A stretch of DNA of 16,298 bases from an uncultured Eubacteriales bacterium (GTDB lineage Bacteria; Bacillota; Clostridia; Oscillospirales; Oscillospiraceae). The notes under the pieces were generated by a model. The model was not told where the DNA came from. It saw only the letters and a program-made list of their open reading frames with translations, and searched no databases. Both the position numbers and the translations under genes were made by a program. The stretch is from contig CABRZO010000035.1 of the NCBI GenBank assembly GCA_902475455.1, positions 1-16,298 on the forward strand, written 5' to 3'. Shown piece after piece: positions 14,874-16,298 of the stretch (its first letter is position 1; the number at the start of each line of letters is the position of its first letter).

Positions 14874-14921
14874 GGAGGGAAGCGGCGCTGACCGCTATCC
14901 CCTTTGCAAGGAGGAACCAAC

Positions 14922-15380
14922 ATGCAAAAAAAGACCGAGAGCACCCTCTGTCCGGACGCCAACGGCACCATGCCCAGTTGCGCCCCGCTGTCGGTGCCCT
15001 ACGTCCCCTTCCAGCAGAGCAATCCCAAACGCTATGAGCGGATGGAGGCCCTCAGCGAAGGCACTCTGTTCCCGGGGCTCAACCTGCCCTTCCACCTGAT
15101 GAAAAACGGCCGGGAGGTGGCCCCCTGCCCCCGCACCGAGCTGCAGGCGCTGGCTCTGGTGGTCCATGAGCTGGGGTTGTATCTGGACACCCATCCGGAG
15201 GACGCCGAGGCCTTCAAGCTGTTTCAGCAGTACACCAAGCTGCTGCAGCAGGGCAAAAAGACCTATCTGGAGAAGATCGGCCCCCTGTCCCAGACCGACG
15301 CCGCCCTGGACGACAGCTACACCTGGGTCTACGGGCCCTGGCCCTGGCAGAACCAGGGCAACCAGGGAAAGGAGAAGTGA
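14922..15380 (+). CDS. Spore coat CotJA-CotJB fusion protein
   Basis: 152 aa, ATG at 14922 with an AAGGAGGA site 7-8 bases upstream. The N-terminal part (about 20-60) has the CotJA pattern: SVPYVPFQ, then EALSEGTLFPGLNLPF. The C-terminal part (about 71-145) has the CotJB pattern: HELGLYLDTHPED (82-94), FQQYTKLLQQG, GPLSQ, and the closing YTWVYGPWPWQ (133-143). In Bacillus CotJA and CotJB are separate proteins of about 80-90 residues encoded in the order cotJA-cotJB-cotJC; here the first two are one chain. They belong to the inner spore coat and are made in the mother cell. The next gene, 3 bases after the stop, is cotJC, so the operon order is kept. The charged Gln/Gly/Lys tail is not conserved in the family as far as I recall. 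Confidence 0.88.
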   Translation: MQKKTESTLCPDANGTMPSCAPLSVPYVPFQQSNPKRYERMEALSEGTLFPGLNLPFHLMKNGREVAPCPRTELQALALVVHELGLYLDTHPEDAEAFKLFQQYTKLLQQGKKTYLEKIGPLSQTDAALDDSYTWVYGPWPWQNQGNQGKEK

Positions 15381-15383
15381 GCC

Positions 15384-15608
15384 ATGTTTACCTATCAAAA
15401 AACCCTGCAATACCCGGTGAAAATCGCCACCCCCAATCCCCGGCTGGCCTCCGTCATCATCAGCCAGTACGGCGGACCCGACGGCGAGCTGGGGGCTTCC
15501 ATGCGCTATCTGTCCCAGCGCTATTCCATGCCCTATCCTGAGCTGACCGCCTTACTCACCGATATAGGTACAGAAGGGTCACAATGGAGGCGCTATTCCT
15601 CCAACTGA
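15384..15608 (+). CDS. cotJC: CotJC (manganese-catalase-like spore coat protein), 5' part, interrupted
   Basis: The open frame is 74 aa, but only residues 1-64 are CotJC. They follow the family closely: YQKTLQYPVKI, SQYGGPDGELGASMRYLSQR, and LLTDIGTE. E35 corresponds to the first manganese ligand of manganese catalases. Intact CotJC is about 190 aa and continues after IGTE with an E-x-x-H metal motif (EEFAHLEM in Bacillus). Here the frame instead reads GSQWRRYSSN and stops (15606-15608). The last ten codons lie in foreign DNA and overlap the end of a convergent serine recombinase gene. As it stands the product lacks three of the four helices' worth of metal ligands and cannot be an active enzyme. 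The ribosome site is GGAGAAGTGA, overlapping the end of the CotJA-JB gene. Confidence 0.88.
   Translation: MFTYQKTLQYPVKIATPNPRLASVIISQYGGPDGELGASMRYLSQRYSMPYPELTALLTDIGTEGSQWRRYSSN
15561..15576 (+). other. Candidate attachment (att) core at the cotJC-element junction
   Basis: This stretch encodes Asp-Ile-Gly-Thr-Glu of CotJC, with codons ATA, GGT, ACA and GAA where the surrounding genes mostly use ATC, GGC, ACC and GAG. Conserved protein sequence with unlike codon choice, right at the breakpoint, suggests DNA that came with the element (an attP arm imitating the target) or the crossover core. The exact core needs the other junction. Confidence 0.5.
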
Positions 15609-16298
15609 TAATTCCATCGGATCGGCAAATAGTGCAAGCGCACCTCCAGCCGCCCGCCGGGGTATGCGGTCATTTGCTCCAGCAGGCCGCCGTAAAAGGA
15701 GTCCGGCGCCCGCCCCCCTGAGACGATCTGCTGGATTTGGGATTGGACGTGCTGTTCCAGCTCCAGGGCGTACCCCATGGCCCCCCTCTCCTGTTCCCGG
15801 TCGGCCAGCTTCTCCTCCAGCTCCGCCAGCTGCCGGTCGTAGTCCCGGTTCATCAGCTCCACATCTCTCTGGGAGAGCACGCCCCCCACAAAAGCATCCA
15901 GCAGTTTTTTCTTTTTCTCCCGCAGCTGGTCCCACTGCCGCAACAGGGCGGCTTTCTCCGCCCGGAGGTCCTGCCAACTGCCCCTGAGCGCCTCCAACAC
16001 CAGCCCGGTGAGGTCCCGGACCAGGGACGAATTCTCCAGATCCAGTGTTTCAAGGCACCGGCGCACCAGCTCCAGTCCCAACTCATCCCGGAGCTGATAG
16101 CCGATGTCACAGCCCACCCGGTTGCCCGCAGCATCGGTATGGCATCTCCCCTCCGCCGTGGCGGTGCCGCAGCGCCACACCCGGCAGCGACTGCCGTCCT
16201 TTCGCTGCCGGGAGCGGGAGACAAAGCTGCCCCCGCACAAGCCGCACTTGACCTTGCCGGACAGCGGATAGCGGTTGCCGTGGCCGGCCCCCAGGTGG
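15593..16298 (-). CDS. Large serine recombinase, C-terminal part
   Basis: Partial: 234 codons to the window edge, stop TAG at 15593-15595. Reading in from the edge, GHGNRYPLSGKVKCGLCGGSF is the start of the recombinase zinc beta-ribbon (C-x2-C, then cysteines in SRCRVWRC and EGRC about 20-33 residues later). Then comes a long charged helical region, about residues 85-190, with the coiled-coil motif of large serine integrases (LRAEKAALLRQWDQLREKKK; later DRQLAELEEKLADREQE). It ends in a beta-strand finish, LEVRLHYLPIRWNYQLEE. The catalytic serine domain and most of the DNA-binding domain lie outside. By family knowledge such enzymes integrate and, with a directionality factor, excise elements at att sites. 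The gene converges on cotJC and its last 16 bases overlap the cotJC reading frame. Confidence 0.9.
   Translation of the reverse strand, partial: HLGAGHGNRYPLSGKVKCGLCGGSFVSRSRQRKDGSRCRVWRCGTATAEGRCHTDAAGNRVGCDIGYQLRDELGLELVRRCLETLDLENSSLVRDLTGLVLEALRGSWQDLRAEKAALLRQWDQLREKKKKLLDAFVGGVLSQRDVELMNRDYDRQLAELEEKLADREQERGAMGYALELEQHVQSQIQQIVSGGRAPDSFYGGLLEQMTAYPGGRLEVRLHYLPIRWNYQLEE

Larger units (their letters stand above)
15561..16298. mobile_element. Left end of an integrated element in cotJC (candidate skin-like intervening element)
   Basis: CotJC homology stops at 15575-15576 and the sequence beyond encodes, on the opposite strand, the end of a large serine recombinase only 17 bases further on. 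A recombinase gene right beside the junction, pointing at it, is the usual layout of serine-integrase elements. The likely attachment core is within GATATAGGTACAGAAG (15561-15576). The element runs past the right edge, so its size, type and other att site are unknown. Confidence 0.75.

Noticed and set aside
1..16298. CRISPR arrays, rRNA genes or tandem repeats
   Set aside because: I scanned both strands by eye and found no regularly spaced repeats and no rRNA signature sequence.

Overview
The window looks like chromosomal DNA from a GC-rich, anaerobic, endospore-forming Gram-positive bacterium of the class Clostridia, most likely an Oscillospiraceae (Flavonifractor or Intestinimonas type). 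The reasons are spore-coat genes of the cotJ family, an electron-bifurcating NfnAB pair, a pyrK/pyrD class 1B dihydroorotate dehydrogenase, strong AGGAGG ribosome sites, sigma-A promoters that stand out as AT-rich islands, and frequent bidirectional hairpin terminators. The genus is an inference; no 16S gene is present.

Layout. Bases 1-133 are the 3' end of ATP-type phosphoenolpyruvate carboxykinase, followed by a terminator. Then come a small membrane-anchored protein (259-750, +), a DUF4349 lipoprotein (797-1750, -) and two overlapping very small genes of unknown role (1873-2252, +). A histidine-phosphatase/GNAT fusion gene (2298-3434, -) lies just downstream of a tightly packed pyrimidine operon, transcribed on the minus strand as pyrC-pyrF-pyrK-pyrD (7381 to 3485) from a good promoter. 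A small YtxH-like protein (7535-7705, +) diverges from pyrC. glmM (7803-9152, -) diverges from a two-part lipoprotein (9350-10741, +). A tRNA-Ser(GGA) (10822-10912, -) has its own promoter and terminator. The nfnA-nfnB operon (13343 to 11079, -) follows, with a Rex-like palindrome upstream of its promoter, then a class I/II aminotransferase (13603-14775, -).

The right end is the most interesting part. A cotJ operon (14922 onward, +) begins with a CotJA-CotJB fusion and continues into cotJC, a manganese-catalase-like coat protein. cotJC is cut off after codon 64, inside its metal-binding motif. From there the DNA belongs to another element, whose first gene, convergent with cotJC, is the C-terminal part of a large serine recombinase that runs off the window. 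This is the arrangement of a 'skin'-type intervening element in a sporulation gene, which may be excised precisely in the mother cell to rebuild cotJC. The element's other end lies outside the window, so regulated excision is a prediction.

Together the genes cover gluconeogenesis (pckA), de novo UMP synthesis (pyr), cell-wall precursor synthesis (glmM, possibly the aminotransferase), redox balancing between NADH, NADPH and ferredoxin (nfnAB), and spore-coat assembly (cotJ).
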